A model generated the notes under the pieces. It had not been told where the DNA came from and did not search any database. It saw nothing but the letters and a program-made list of their open reading frames with translations. From assembly GCF_001424125.1 (NCBI RefSeq), contig NZ_LMQI01000002.1:186001-250000 (forward strand): a stretch of 64,000 nt of DNA, read 5' to 3'. Both the position numbers and the translations under genes were made by a program. This DNA comes from Cellulomonas sp. Leaf395 (lineage in GTDB: Bacteria; Actinomycetota; Actinomycetes; Actinomycetales; Cellulomonadaceae). Positions 12,271-23,214 of the stretch are shown in pieces; within the stretch, counting starts at the first letter, position 1; every line of letters starts with the position of its first letter.

Positions 12271-15200
12271 TCAGACCGCGACGTCCTCGCGCATCCGCTG
12301 GCTGATGACGGTGGTGACGCCGTCGCCCCGCATCGTCACGCCGTACAGGGCGTCGGCGATCTCCATGGTCCGCTTCTGGTGCGTGACGACGATGAGCTGG
12401 GAGTCCTCCTGGAGCTCGCGGAAGATCTCGAGCAGCCGACCGAGGTTGGCGTCGTCGAGGGCCGCCTCGACCTCGTCCATCACGTAGAACGGGCTCGGCC
12501 GCGCCTTGAAGATGGCCACGAGCAGCGCGACCGCCGTCAGTGACCGCTCGCCGCCCGACAGCAGCGACAGCCGTTTGACCTTTTTTCCGGCCGGTCGCGC
12601 CTCGACGTCGATGCCGGTGGTGAGCATGTTGTCCGGATCGGTGAGGACGAGCCGGCCCTCTCCGCCGGGGAACAGCCGCGGGAACACGACGTCGAATGCC
12701 GCGGCCGTGTCGCGGTACGCCTCCGCGAACACCTGCTCGACACGCTCGTCGATCTCCTTGACGATCTCGAGGAGGTCCGCACGAGACTTCTTGAGGTCCG
12801 CCAGCTGCTCCACCAGGAACTGGTGGCGCTCCTCGAGGGCGGCGAACTCCTCCAGCGCGAGCGGGTTGACCCGGCCGAGCAGCGACAGTGCCCGCTCGGC
12901 GGCCCGCAGGCGCTTCTCCTGCTGCTCACGCACGTACGGGACCGTGGTCGGGGCCTCTGGGTCCACGTCGGCGCCGGGCAGCGGGACCACGGGCACGTCC
13001 TGGTGCGGGCCGTACTCCTCGAGCAGGACCGCGGGGTCGAGGCCGAGGTCGTCGACCGCGCGGGCCTGGAGCGCCTCGATGCGCAGGCGCTGCTGCGTGC
13101 GGGCGACCTCGTCCCGATGGGCGACGTCGGTGAGCTGGGCCAGCTCGGCGGCACGGACGTCGACCTCGGCGCGGGCGGCGGTGACCTCGCGGTCCCGTTC
13201 GCCGCGGGCCGTCTCGGCGGCATCGCGCTCGGCAGACGCGCGACGCAGCGACTCATCGAGCACGACCAGCGCACGGGTGGCCCCGTCGCGCACGGCCTGA
13301 GCCACCGTGGCCTGGCGCGACCGGGCACGCTCACGCTCGGCGGCCCGCTCGCGGGCGACCCGCTCGGTCTGGGCGGCCCGCTCGAGGGACTCCGCGCGGC
13401 CCGACAGGGCCCGCGCACGCTCCTCGCCGGTGCGCAGCGTCAGCCGCGCCTCCGTCTCCCGGGCGCGCGCGCCGGTGGCGAGCTCGGCCAACCGGTCCCG
13501 GCGTGCGCTGCCCTCGACGATCGCGGCCTCGCTCTCGGCGGGCTCGACCTCAGCTGCCGCGAGGCGCTCGGCGAGCTCGGTCAGCTCGGCGGTGTCGGCC
13601 TCCAGCGTGCGTGACGCGGCCTCCAGCGACTGCTGCAGCCGCGCGGCCTCGGCGTTCGCGGCCCGGGCCGCCGAGCCGAGGTGGCCCAGCTGCTCGGCCA
13701 CGGCGGCGAGCGCGGCGTCGGACTCGTTGAGCCGGTCCAGGGTGCGCTCGTGCGCGTCGCGCGCCGCGGTCAGCGCCTCGGTGGCGCCCGTGAGCTCGAA
13801 CCGGACGCGCTCGGCGTCCGCGGTCGCCTTCGCCGCGCCGGAGCGCGCCTGGTCGAGGGCGGACTGCAGGTGCAGGGCGCTCGGCGCCGTCGCGGAGCCG
13901 CCCGACGCGCGGTGCCGGGACAGCACGTCCCCGGTGCGCGTGGCGACGACGAGGTCAGGGCGTGCGGCGACGATCGCGCGCGCCGCTGCCAGGTCGTCCA
14001 CGACGACGACGTCGGCGAGCAGGGTCTCGACAGCCGCACGGACGTGCTCGGGTGCCCGCACCAGGTCGACCGCCCGGGACGCGCCGGCGGGGACGTCCGT
14101 CAGAGCCGTGGAAGGGGTGGACGCGCCGCTGACCAGCAGCGTTGCCCGACCGGCATCCTCGGTGCGGAGGTAGCGGATCGCGTCGACGGCGGCATCGACC
14201 GAGTCGACCGCCACGGCGTCGGCCACCGCACCCAGCGCGGCGACGATCGCCTCCTCGTTCTCCGGGTCGACCGCGAGCAGCGCCGCGACCGAGCCGACGA
14301 GACCGGGCTGGCCGTCGGCGGCGAGCAGCGCTCCGACGCCGTCCTTGCGGGTGAGGCTGAGCTCGAGCGTCTCGGCGCGGGACTCCAGCGCGGTGCGCTC
14401 GCGCTCGGCGGCGCTCAGCTGCTCCTGCAGGGCCGTGAGCCGCTCCGTCGCGCGCTCGAGGGCCTCGACGGCGGCCTCGTGCTCGGCGTCCAGCCCTTCC
14501 TCGCCCTCCTCGACGCCCGCGACCTGCGACTCGAGCACGGCGAACTGGGTCGTCGCCTCCTGACCTCGCTGCTCGGCGGCGGCGAGAGAGTCCCGGAGGC
14601 GACCGAGCTCGGCCTGGGTGGCCTCCACGCGGCTGCGTCGGGCTGCGACCTGGCCCGCCAGGCGGGCGACGCCCTCGCGGCGGTCGGCGGCTCCGCGCAG
14701 GGCCGTCGCGACCTCCTTCTCGGCCGCCGTGGCTCCGGCCTCGGCCTGCTGCCGGGCGGCCACGGCCGCTTCCAGGGCGGCTCGGGAGAGCTCCACCTCG
14801 CTGGCCAGCTCCGCCTCGGCGGAGCGCACCCGCTCGGCCTGGGCGGCCAGGTCGTCGGGGTCCGAGCCGCCGGTGCGCTCCGGTCCGGCGCTGCCGAGCA
14901 GCCGGACCCGGTCGGCAGCCAGGGACGCGGTGCCGCGCAGGCGCTCGCGCAAGGACGAGAGCCGGTACCAGACCTCGCTCGCCTCGCTCAGTGCGGGTGC
15001 GGCCTCGGCGGCCTCCCGCTCGAGCGTGGCCAGGCGGGCACGGGTGGCGGCCAGCGCGCCCTCCACCTCCTCGCGACGGACGCGCAGCGCGCTCTCGTCG
15101 GCGATCTCCTGCTCGAGCGTGGAGGTCAGCTGCGCGAGGTCGTCGGCCAGCAGCCGGGCGCGGGAGTCGCGCAGGTCCGCCTGGACGACGGCCGCCTTGC

Positions 15201-15837
15201 GGGCGACCTCCGCCTGCCGGCCGAGCGGACCGAGCTGGCGCCGGATCTCCCCCGTCAGGTCACCCAGCCGCGTGAGGTTGGCCTGCATGGCCTCGAGCTT
15301 GCGGAGCGCCTTCTCCTTGCGCTTGCGGTGCTTGAGGACGCCCGCGGCCTCCTCGATGAACCCACGGCGTTCCTCGGGTGTCGCGCGCAGCACCGCGTCC
15401 AGCTGACCCTGCCCGACGATGACGTGCATCTCTCGGCCCAGGCCCGAGTCGGACAGCAGGTCCTGGATGTCGAGGAGGCGGCAGCCCTGCCCGTTGATGG
15501 CGTACTCGGATCCGCCGTTGCGGAACAGGGTCCGCGAGATGGTGACCTCGGAGTACTCGATCGGCAGGGCGCCGTCGGAGTTGTCGATGGTGAGCGCCAC
15601 CTCGGCGCGGCCCAGCGGCGGTCGTCCGGCCGTGCCGGCGAAGATGACGTCCTCCATCTTGCCGCCGCGCAGCGACTTGGCGCCCTGCTCCCCCATCACC
15701 CAGGCGAGCGCGTCGACGACGTTGGACTTGCCCGAGCCGTTGGGCCCGACCACGCAGGTGACGCCCGGCTCGAAGTTCAGGGTCGTCGCCGAGGCGAACG
15801 ACTTGAACCCCCGCAGGGTGAGGGTCTTGAGGTGCAC
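12271..15837 (-). CDS. smc: Chromosome segregation ATPase SMC
   Basis: This is the condensin ATPase that loops and compacts the chromosome together with ScpA and ScpB. Its 1188 residues are full length. The N-terminal ATPase half has LRGFKSF and the P-loop GPNGSGKSN at 31-39. A long Ala/Glu/Arg coiled coil is interrupted near 500-640 by the hinge (GLVGSVAALLAVDPENEEAIVAALG). A second coiled coil follows, then the C-terminal half with signature LSGGERSLTAVALL and Walker B FYVMDEVEAALDD. The start is GTG with no strong ribosome-binding site. It is upstream of ftsY on the same strand, a conserved linkage. Confidence 0.97.
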   Translation of the reverse strand: MHLKTLTLRGFKSFASATTLNFEPGVTCVVGPNGSGKSNVVDALAWVMGEQGAKSLRGGKMEDVIFAGTAGRPPLGRAEVALTIDNSDGALPIEYSEVTISRTLFRNGGSEYAINGQGCRLLDIQDLLSDSGLGREMHVIVGQGQLDAVLRATPEERRGFIEEAAGVLKHRKRKEKALRKLEAMQANLTRLGDLTGEIRRQLGPLGRQAEVARKAAVVQADLRDSRARLLADDLAQLTSTLEQEIADESALRVRREEVEGALAATRARLATLEREAAEAAPALSEASEVWYRLSSLRERLRGTASLAADRVRLLGSAGPERTGGSDPDDLAAQAERVRSAEAELASEVELSRAALEAAVAARQQAEAGATAAEKEVATALRGAADRREGVARLAGQVAARRSRVEATQAELGRLRDSLAAAEQRGQEATTQFAVLESQVAGVEEGEEGLDAEHEAAVEALERATERLTALQEQLSAAERERTALESRAETLELSLTRKDGVGALLAADGQPGLVGSVAALLAVDPENEEAIVAALGAVADAVAVDSVDAAVDAIRYLRTEDAGRATLLVSGASTPSTALTDVPAGASRAVDLVRAPEHVRAAVETLLADVVVVDDLAAARAIVAARPDLVVATRTGDVLSRHRASGGSATAPSALHLQSALDQARSGAAKATADAERVRFELTGATEALTAARDAHERTLDRLNESDAALAAVAEQLGHLGSAARAANAEAARLQQSLEAASRTLEADTAELTELAERLAAAEVEPAESEAAIVEGSARRDRLAELATGARARETEARLTLRTGEERARALSGRAESLERAAQTERVARERAAERERARSRQATVAQAVRDGATRALVVLDESLRRASAERDAAETARGERDREVTAARAEVDVRAAELAQLTDVAHRDEVARTQQRLRIEALQARAVDDLGLDPAVLLEEYGPHQDVPVVPLPGADVDPEAPTTVPYVREQQEKRLRAAERALSLLGRVNPLALEEFAALEERHQFLVEQLADLKKSRADLLEIVKEIDERVEQVFAEAYRDTAAAFDVVFPRLFPGGEGRLVLTDPDNMLTTGIDVEARPAGKKVKRLSLLSGGERSLTAVALLVAIFKARPSPFYVMDEVEAALDDANLGRLLEIFRELQEDSQLIVVTHQKRTMEIADALYGVTMRGDGVTTVISQRMREDVAV

Positions 15838-15896
15838 CCACTGAGCCTAAGGTGCGGGAGGCCGCGGCCCTGGGAGGCTCTGCCTACCCACGCTGG

Positions 15897-16331
15897 CTAG
15901 AGCGCGGGGAACCAGAGCGCGATCTCGCGGGCGGCCGATTCCTCAGAGTCCGAGCCGTGCACCAGGTTCTGGATGACCTTGAGCCCCCAGTCACGCCCGA
16001 GGTCGCCGCGGATGGTGCCGGGTGCGGCCGCGGTCGGGTCGGTGGCGCCGGCCAGCGAGCGGAAGCCCTCGATGGCCCGGTGGCCCTCGGCGACGACCGC
16101 GAGCACGGGGCCGGAGCGCATGAACTCGATCAGCGGCGTGACGAACGGCTTGCCGGCGTGCTCGGCGTAGTGCTCGGCGAGCAGGGCCTCGTCCGCCTGG
16201 CGGAGCTCGACCGCGACGAGCGTGTAGCCCTTGGCCTCGATGCGGCGGACGATCTCGCCCGACAGTCCGCGGCGGACACCGTCCGGCTTGACCAGGACGA
16301 GGGTGCGCTGCGTGGTGGGTGCGTCAGTCAT
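15897..16331 (-). CDS. ndk: Nucleoside diphosphate kinase
   Basis: Ndk transfers the gamma phosphate of ATP to nucleoside diphosphates through a phosphohistidine. The 144-residue product has [14 protein letters not shown] at the N-terminus, and the active His125 lies in [10 protein letters not shown] minus-strand TAGGGT (16343-16338) ends six bases before the ATG, so the transcript could be leaderless. The gene follows the DUF4233 gene, as in many actinobacteria. Cytosolic. Confidence 0.97.
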   Translation of the reverse strand: MTDAPTTQRTLVLVKPDGVRRGLSGEIVRRIEAKGYTLVAVELRQADEALLAEHYAEHAGKPFVTPLIEFMRSGPVLAVVAEGHRAIEGFRSLAGATDPTAAAPGTIRGDLGRDWGLKVIQNLVHGSDSEESAAREIALWFPAL

Positions 16332-16333
16332 GG

Positions 16334-16355
16334 GCTGACCCTATGTCGGGTCAGC
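16334..16355 (-). terminator. Hairpin between the DUF4233 gene and ndk
   Basis: Eight-base perfect arms (gctgaccc / gggtcagc) surround a 6-base loop in the 42-base gap. The site overlaps the possible ndk -10 element, so it could be a weak terminator for DUF4233 or simply a coincidence. Confidence 0.35.
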
Positions 16356-16373
16356 GGCGTCGGGCGCGGCCGC

Positions 16374-16778
16374 TCACGGGCCGACCGCCCCCGGGTTCGC
16401 GGCGTCGTACTCGGCGCGCTCGCGGTCGATCCTGCCCCCGAGCCGCAGCGCCACCACCCACAGGACGACGAAGATCCCGCCCACGACGAACATCATCGGG
16501 ACGAAGAACCCCACGCCCAGCACGAGCACCTGGACGATCGAGCCGGCCAGGTAGCCGCCGGGCCGGGACATCATCCCGGAGAGCAGGATCAGGACGACGG
16601 ACAGGCTCCCCCCGACCCACCAGATCGCCGCCGGCTCTGCGAGCCGCAGGCCGTACGCCACGAGCGTCGCGAAGAACACCAGGACGGCCTCGAGGACGAG
16701 GATCGTCTGGGTGAACTGGGGCTTCGCGGGGCGCTTGCGGCGTACGGCCTGGCCGCCGTCCGGGACGGTGGAGCTCAT
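16374..16778 (-). CDS. DUF4233 family membrane protein
   Basis: This 134-residue protein has four hydrophobic segments (about 25-45, 52-68, 78-98 and 98-115) after a basic N-terminus (RRKRPAKPQF) and ends in a charged tail (RIDRERAEYDAANPG). It fits the actinobacterial DUF4233 family, whose genes usually lie between folC and ndk. Here ndk is adjacent, but folC is 5 kb away because five other genes intervene. The function is unknown. Confidence 0.8.
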   Translation of the reverse strand: MSSTVPDGGQAVRRKRPAKPQFTQTILVLEAVLVFFATLVAYGLRLAEPAAIWWVGGSLSVVLILLSGMMSRPGGYLAGSIVQVLVLGVGFFVPMMFVVGGIFVVLWVVALRLGGRIDRERAEYDAANPGAVGP

Positions 16779-16797
16779 GGGGGAAGGCTACCGGCGG

Positions 16798-18534
<1,737 letters not shown>

Positions 18535-19179
18535 TCAGTCGGTGAGGATGGAGCGCAGGTCGGCGACGACGGCGGCGATGTGCTCGTCGGCACTGCCCGT
18601 CCCGCCGGCCGCGTCCCAGCGCATGAACGTCGCGTGGGTCAGGAAGAGCAGCGTCGCGCCGACGATCTCCGAGGAGTACGGCGCGTCCGCGGCGGGGCTG
18701 TGCTGGATGCGCCGCTCGATCAGCGCGGACAGCTGGCCCTTGTGCTGCTCCATCCAGGCGAGGTGCCGGGCGAGCAGCCGCGGCTCCTTGGCGGCGAGCT
18801 CGAGGGCCCGTGCCACGCGCTGGGGCCCGATGGGCGCGTCGGTGAGGAACGAGCTCACGAGCGTCTGGAGGTCGGCGAGCAGGTGACCCGTCGGGCCCCC
18901 GGTCGCGAACTCCTCCGTGGCGGCCGTGTCGAGCGGCCACGGGGTGTGGCCGAGCACGGCGTCGTCCTTCGTCTCGAAGTAGTTGAAGAACGTGCGCGCG
19001 GAGACGCCGGCCTCCTCGCAGATCGCCTCGACCGTGACGGCGTCGAGCCCGTGCTCGGCGACGAGGCGGTGGGTTGCGTCGATCAGCGCCTCGCGGCGGG
19101 CGCGCTTCTTGCGCTCACGCAGCCCGAGGGCCGGCTCGTCGACCACAGAGTTCTGCACGAGGTGCAACTTTACACACAC
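18535..19179 (-). CDS. TetR family transcriptional regulator
   Basis: This is the probable repressor of the adjacent MFS exporter. The helix-turn-helix domain is intact: RREALIDATHRLVAEHGLDAVTVEAICEEAGVSARTFFNYFETKDD at about 28-73. The rest is a helical ligand-binding domain of ordinary length. The start is uncertain: the frame opens with a GTG at 19179, but that codon lies inside a repeated element that looks like the operator. GTG codons at residues 8 and 12 give a more typical N-terminus. No clear ribosome-binding site was found for any of them. Confidence 0.9.
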   Translation of the reverse strand: MCVKLHLVQNSVVDEPALGLRERKKRARREALIDATHRLVAEHGLDAVTVEAICEEAGVSARTFFNYFETKDDAVLGHTPWPLDTAATEEFATGGPTGHLLADLQTLVSSFLTDAPIGPQRVARALELAAKEPRLLARHLAWMEQHKGQLSALIERRIQHSPAADAPYSSEIVGATLLFLTHATFMRWDAAGGTGSADEHIAAVVADLRSILTD

Positions 19180-19191
19180 TGCAACTTTGCA
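19163..19191. promoter_or_regulatory. Candidate TetR operator
   Basis: TGCAACTTT occurs twice in direct orientation (19163-19171 and 19180-19188), 17 bases apart. The second copy extends into the near-palindrome TGCAACTTTGCA. It sits at the 5' end of the tetR gene, in the 50-base gap before dhaM, as expected for autoregulation of tetR-MFS. Confidence 0.5.
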
Positions 19192-19229
19192 TCGGCCGCA
19201 CTGTTATGTGTGGTTTCTCACAGCAACGA

Positions 19230-19946
19230 TCAGATCTCGCCGAAGCCACCCTCGACCGCCGCGACGAGCGCGTCGCGCGCCTGCGCCGCCTGCGGCCCCT
19301 CGGTCTCGATCCGCAGCTCGACGCCCTTCGTCGCGCCCAGCTTCATCAGCTCGAGCACGCTCGCCGCGTTTGCCCCGTTGACCCGGACCTTGGCGTCGTA
19401 CGCCGCCAGCATCCGGGCGACGACCGCCGCAGGCCGAGCGTGCAGGCCGAGCGGGTTGCGCAGCACCGCGGTGGTCCGCAGGACGCCGTCGTCCTGCGCC
19501 GCGACCGCGACCGCCGGCGCGCCGGCGGCCTCACCGAACGTCGAGCCTGCGTGCACCGCAGACGCCAGGACCGTCGCCAGATCAGCGCCGCCGTGCGCGG
19601 TGACGGCCGCGGCGACCGCCCCTTCGACGAACGGCGCGTCAGCGATCCGCACCCGCGCCGCCACGTCCTCGTCGAGCAGGTCGAGCACCGACTCGGCCGT
19701 GAGCACCGCCGAGCCGAGGTCCGTCAGCACGACCGCGGAACGGCCGTCCCCGGTCGCCTCGACGACGGCCTCCTCGACCGTGTCGTAGCTGGTCCCGAGG
19801 CCGCCGTCCGCCATCCCGCCGGCGGCGATCAGCAGCACGCCGGGCGCCATCTGGCCGGCGAGCTCGACCGCACCCTGGGCGAGCGCGCGCGAGTGGGACA
19901 CCAGGACGAGCGCGACAGGGGCGTGCTCTCGGGTGCTGTCGTTCAC
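19230..19946 (-). CDS. dhaM: Dihydroxyacetone kinase phosphotransfer subunit DhaM (EIIA-HPr fusion)
   Basis: DhaM relays phosphate from the PTS to the ADP bound on DhaL. An EIIA-mannose-like domain (about 10-140) holds the phospho-accepting His18 in LVSHSRALAQG and the GGMADGGLGTSY loop. An HPr domain follows, with NPLGLHARPAA (His169) and SVLELMKLGATKGVELRIETEG. No EI domain is present, so phosphate must come from general PTS proteins elsewhere. The GTG start at 19946 overlaps the dhaL stop as GTGA and gives 238 residues; a longer in-frame start would run into dhaL. Confidence 0.93.
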   Translation of the reverse strand: MNDSTREHAPVALVLVSHSRALAQGAVELAGQMAPGVLLIAAGGMADGGLGTSYDTVEEAVVEATGDGRSAVVLTDLGSAVLTAESVLDLLDEDVAARVRIADAPFVEGAVAAAVTAHGGADLATVLASAVHAGSTFGEAAGAPAVAVAAQDDGVLRTTAVLRNPLGLHARPAAVVARMLAAYDAKVRVNGANAASVLELMKLGATKGVELRIETEGPQAAQARDALVAAVEGGFGEI

Positions 19947-20575
19947 GCGGCCGCCTGGGCAGCGGCCCGCAGGATCAGCTCCGTCGACCGTGCGCCCGGG
20001 TCGAGATGCCCGGCCGACCGCTCGCCGAGATAGCTCGCGCGGCCCTTGGTCGCGACGAGCGGAATCGTGGCCTCGGCGCCCTCGTGCGCTGCGTCGGCAG
20101 CGGCGGCGAGCACCTCGGCCGGCGACGCTCCCCCGTCGGCGGCCGTCACGGCCGCCTCCGTGGCGGGTGTCCACGCGTCGACCATCGTCTTCTCGCCGGT
20201 GGTGGCCTTGCCCCGGGCGACGATGCCTTCGAGCGCCGCCTCGAGCAGCGCGACGACCCCGTGGCTGTCGAGCTGGGCGACACCCGTGGCCTTGGCGGCG
20301 CGGAGGTAGGCGGTGCCGTACAGCGGGCCGGCGGCACCGCCGACGGTCGACATCAGCGTCGTCGCGACCAGCCGGAGAACCTCACCGATGTCCGCCGGCT
20401 CCGCGGGGAGCGCGTCGAGCTTGGCGACGACGGCCGAGAAGCCCCGGAACAGGTTCTCGCCGTGGTCCCCGTCGCCGATCTGCCGGTCCAGCTCGATGAG
20501 CTCCTGCCGGTGCTCGGTGACGGTCTGCGCCGAGAGGCGCACCCAGTCGACCGCCCACGCCACGTCCAGCGTCAT
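19943..20575 (-). CDS. dhaL: Dihydroxyacetone kinase ADP-binding subunit DhaL
   Basis: DhaL holds ADP/ATP and phosphorylates the dihydroxyacetone bound to DhaK. The 210-residue product shows the metal-binding motif IGDGDHGENLFRGF at 33-46, STVGGAAGPLYGTAYLRAA, and the late motifs ATKGRASYLGERSAGHLDPGA. The ATG at 20575 was chosen for its GGGAG upstream and because the protein then begins at the domain edge. It lies 53 bases after dhaK and overlaps dhaM. Confidence 0.94.
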   Translation of the reverse strand: MTLDVAWAVDWVRLSAQTVTEHRQELIELDRQIGDGDHGENLFRGFSAVVAKLDALPAEPADIGEVLRLVATTLMSTVGGAAGPLYGTAYLRAAKATGVAQLDSHGVVALLEAALEGIVARGKATTGEKTMVDAWTPATEAAVTAADGGASPAEVLAAAADAAHEGAEATIPLVATKGRASYLGERSAGHLDPGARSTELILRAAAQAAA

Positions 20576-20628
20576 GCCCACGCTCCCTCGAGCAGCTCGG
20601 ATTCCCGGTTCGACCGCACCCGGTGCGG

Positions 20629-21618
<990 letters not shown>

Positions 21619-21693
21619 AGCGGCATCCCTTCCACCGGGCGCCCACGGCGGGCACCGCACGTCCGTCGCGACCCCGACGTCCCGACTGGTCTC

Positions 21694-21722
21694 ACCATGT
21701 TGTCGGCGCGAGGGGTCGTCAA
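21694..21722 (-). promoter_or_regulatory. Candidate dhaKLM promoter
   Basis: On the minus strand, TTGACG (21722-21717) and CATGGT (21699-21694) are 17 bases apart, five and three matches to the sigma-70 consensus. It lies about 75 bases upstream of dhaK. Confidence 0.45.
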
Positions 21723-21743
21723 GGGGAGGACGTGCGTCGTCGG

Positions 21744-21757
21744 TGCACGTTCGTGCA
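21744..21757. promoter_or_regulatory. Palindromic operator candidate upstream of dhaK
   Basis: TGCACGTTCGTGCA is a 14-base palindrome with a 2-base centre, 22 bases upstream of the dhaK -35 box. That is a typical activator position, roughly -60 from the expected start. No regulator gene is adjacent apart from the TetR gene, which has its own repeats. Confidence 0.45.
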
Positions 21758-21789
21758 GGATGCGGCACGACCTCCACCCCACCGGTTGC

Positions 21790-21813
21790 CTGGTCACCCG
21801 GACGGGTGACCAG
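21790..21813 (-). terminator. folC terminator
   Basis: A perfect 10-bp stem (ctggtcaccc / gggtgaccag) with a 4-base loop begins 4 bases after the folC stop. It ends the ileS-folC transcript before the dha operon. Confidence 0.7.
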
Positions 21814-21816
21814 GAG

Positions 21817-23214
21817 TCAGGGACGACCGAGCAGCCGACGCGCCTCCGCGACGAGCAGGATGGAGCCGGTGACCAGGACGCCGGACCCGCGCTCGACCTC
21901 GCTCTCCGCACGGGCCACCGCGAGGTCGAGGGCGTCGCTCAGTCGTTCGGCCACGTGCACCCGGTCCTCGCCGAAGATGTCGATCGCCACCTCCGCGAGG
22001 TCCTCGACGTCGAGGGCGCGCGTGTTCGACGCACGGGTGATCACCACCTCGGCGAGCACCGGTTCGAGCAGCGAGAGCATGCCCTCGGGGTCCTTGTCCG
22101 CCATGACGCCGACGATGCCGACGAGCCGGTGGAACTCGAACGCCTCCTCGACCGCGGAGACGAGCGCCTCGACCCCCGCCGGGTTGTGCGCGCCGTCGAC
22201 GATGATCGTCGGGCTGGAACGCACGACCTCGAGCCGGCCGGGCGAGTCCACGTCAGCGAACGCCGTCTCCACGATCCCCGGGTCCAGCGCCCGGCCACCC
22301 GTGAGGAGCGCCTCCGTCGCGGTGAGGGCGAGCAGGGCGTTGTGCGCCTGGAACTCGCCGTGCAGCGGCAGGAAGATCTCCGTGTACGTGCCGCCCAGCG
22401 ACTGCAGCGTGATGAGCTGACCGCCCACCGCCACCTGTCGCTCGCCCACCTCGATGTCGACGCCCTCGCGCACGACCCGGGCACCCTTCTCCGCCGCCGC
22501 GGCGAGCACCACGCCCTCGACGTCCTCCTGCTGGGCGGCCAGGACCAGCGTCGCGCCGTCCTTGACGATCCCCGCCTTGACCGACGCGATGTCGAGCAGC
22601 GTGTCGCCCAGGTAGCGCTCGTGGTCCATCGAGATCGGCGTGATGATCGCGACCTCGCCGTCCGCGACGTTGGTCGAGTCCCACAGGCCACCCATGCCGA
22701 CCTCGATCACCGCGACGTCCACCGGCGCGTCCGCGAACGCCGCGAACGCCATCACGGTGAAGACCTCGAAGAACGAGAGCTGCGGCTTGCCGGTCTCCGC
22801 GGAGCGCTGGTCGACCATGTGCACGTACGGCGCCACGTCCTGCCACACCTCGACGAACCGCTCGTCGCTGATGGGCTCGCCGTCGATCACGATCCGCTCG
22901 TTCACGCGCGACAGGTGCGGGCTGGTGAACCGGCCCGTGCGCAGGCCGTGCTCGCGCACCAGGCGCTCGACCATGCGCGACGTCGACGTCTTGCCGTTGG
23001 TGCCCGTGATGTGCACCACCCGGTACGCCTTCTGCGGGTCGCCCAGCAGCTCCATGACGGCGAGCGTCCGGTCGAAGCTCGGGTCGATCTCGTGCTCCGG
23101 GGCGCGCGCCAGGATGCCGCGGTACACCTCGTCCGCGGCCGCCCTGGCCTCCTTCTCGGCCTCCGTGCGCAGGTGGTCGGCCCCTGAGGCCCTGCCGTGC
23201 TCGCGTGGGCTCAT
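21817..23214 (-). CDS. folC: Folylpolyglutamate synthase / dihydrofolate synthase
   Basis: FolC adds glutamate to dihydropteroate and to folates. The Mur-ligase-type P-loop is [15 protein letters not shown] at 69-83, followed by [11 protein letters not shown], the GLWDSTN loop, [24 protein letters not shown] and DGAHNPAG. Its 465 residues are normal. The ATG overlaps the ileS stop by four bases, so the two genes are co-translated, as in many actinobacteria. The usual next genes, DUF4233 and ndk, lie 5 kb further on. Confidence 0.96.
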   Translation of the reverse strand: MSPREHGRASGADHLRTEAEKEARAAADEVYRGILARAPEHEIDPSFDRTLAVMELLGDPQKAYRVVHITGTNGKTSTSRMVERLVREHGLRTGRFTSPHLSRVNERIVIDGEPISDERFVEVWQDVAPYVHMVDQRSAETGKPQLSFFEVFTVMAFAAFADAPVDVAVIEVGMGGLWDSTNVADGEVAIITPISMDHERYLGDTLLDIASVKAGIVKDGATLVLAAQQEDVEGVVLAAAAEKGARVVREGVDIEVGERQVAVGGQLITLQSLGGTYTEIFLPLHGEFQAHNALLALTATEALLTGGRALDPGIVETAFADVDSPGRLEVVRSSPTIIVDGAHNPAGVEALVSAVEEAFEFHRLVGIVGVMADKDPEGMLSLLEPVLAEVVITRASNTRALDVEDLAEVAIDIFGEDRVHVAERLSDALDLAVARAESEVERGSGVLVTGSILLVAEARRLLGRP

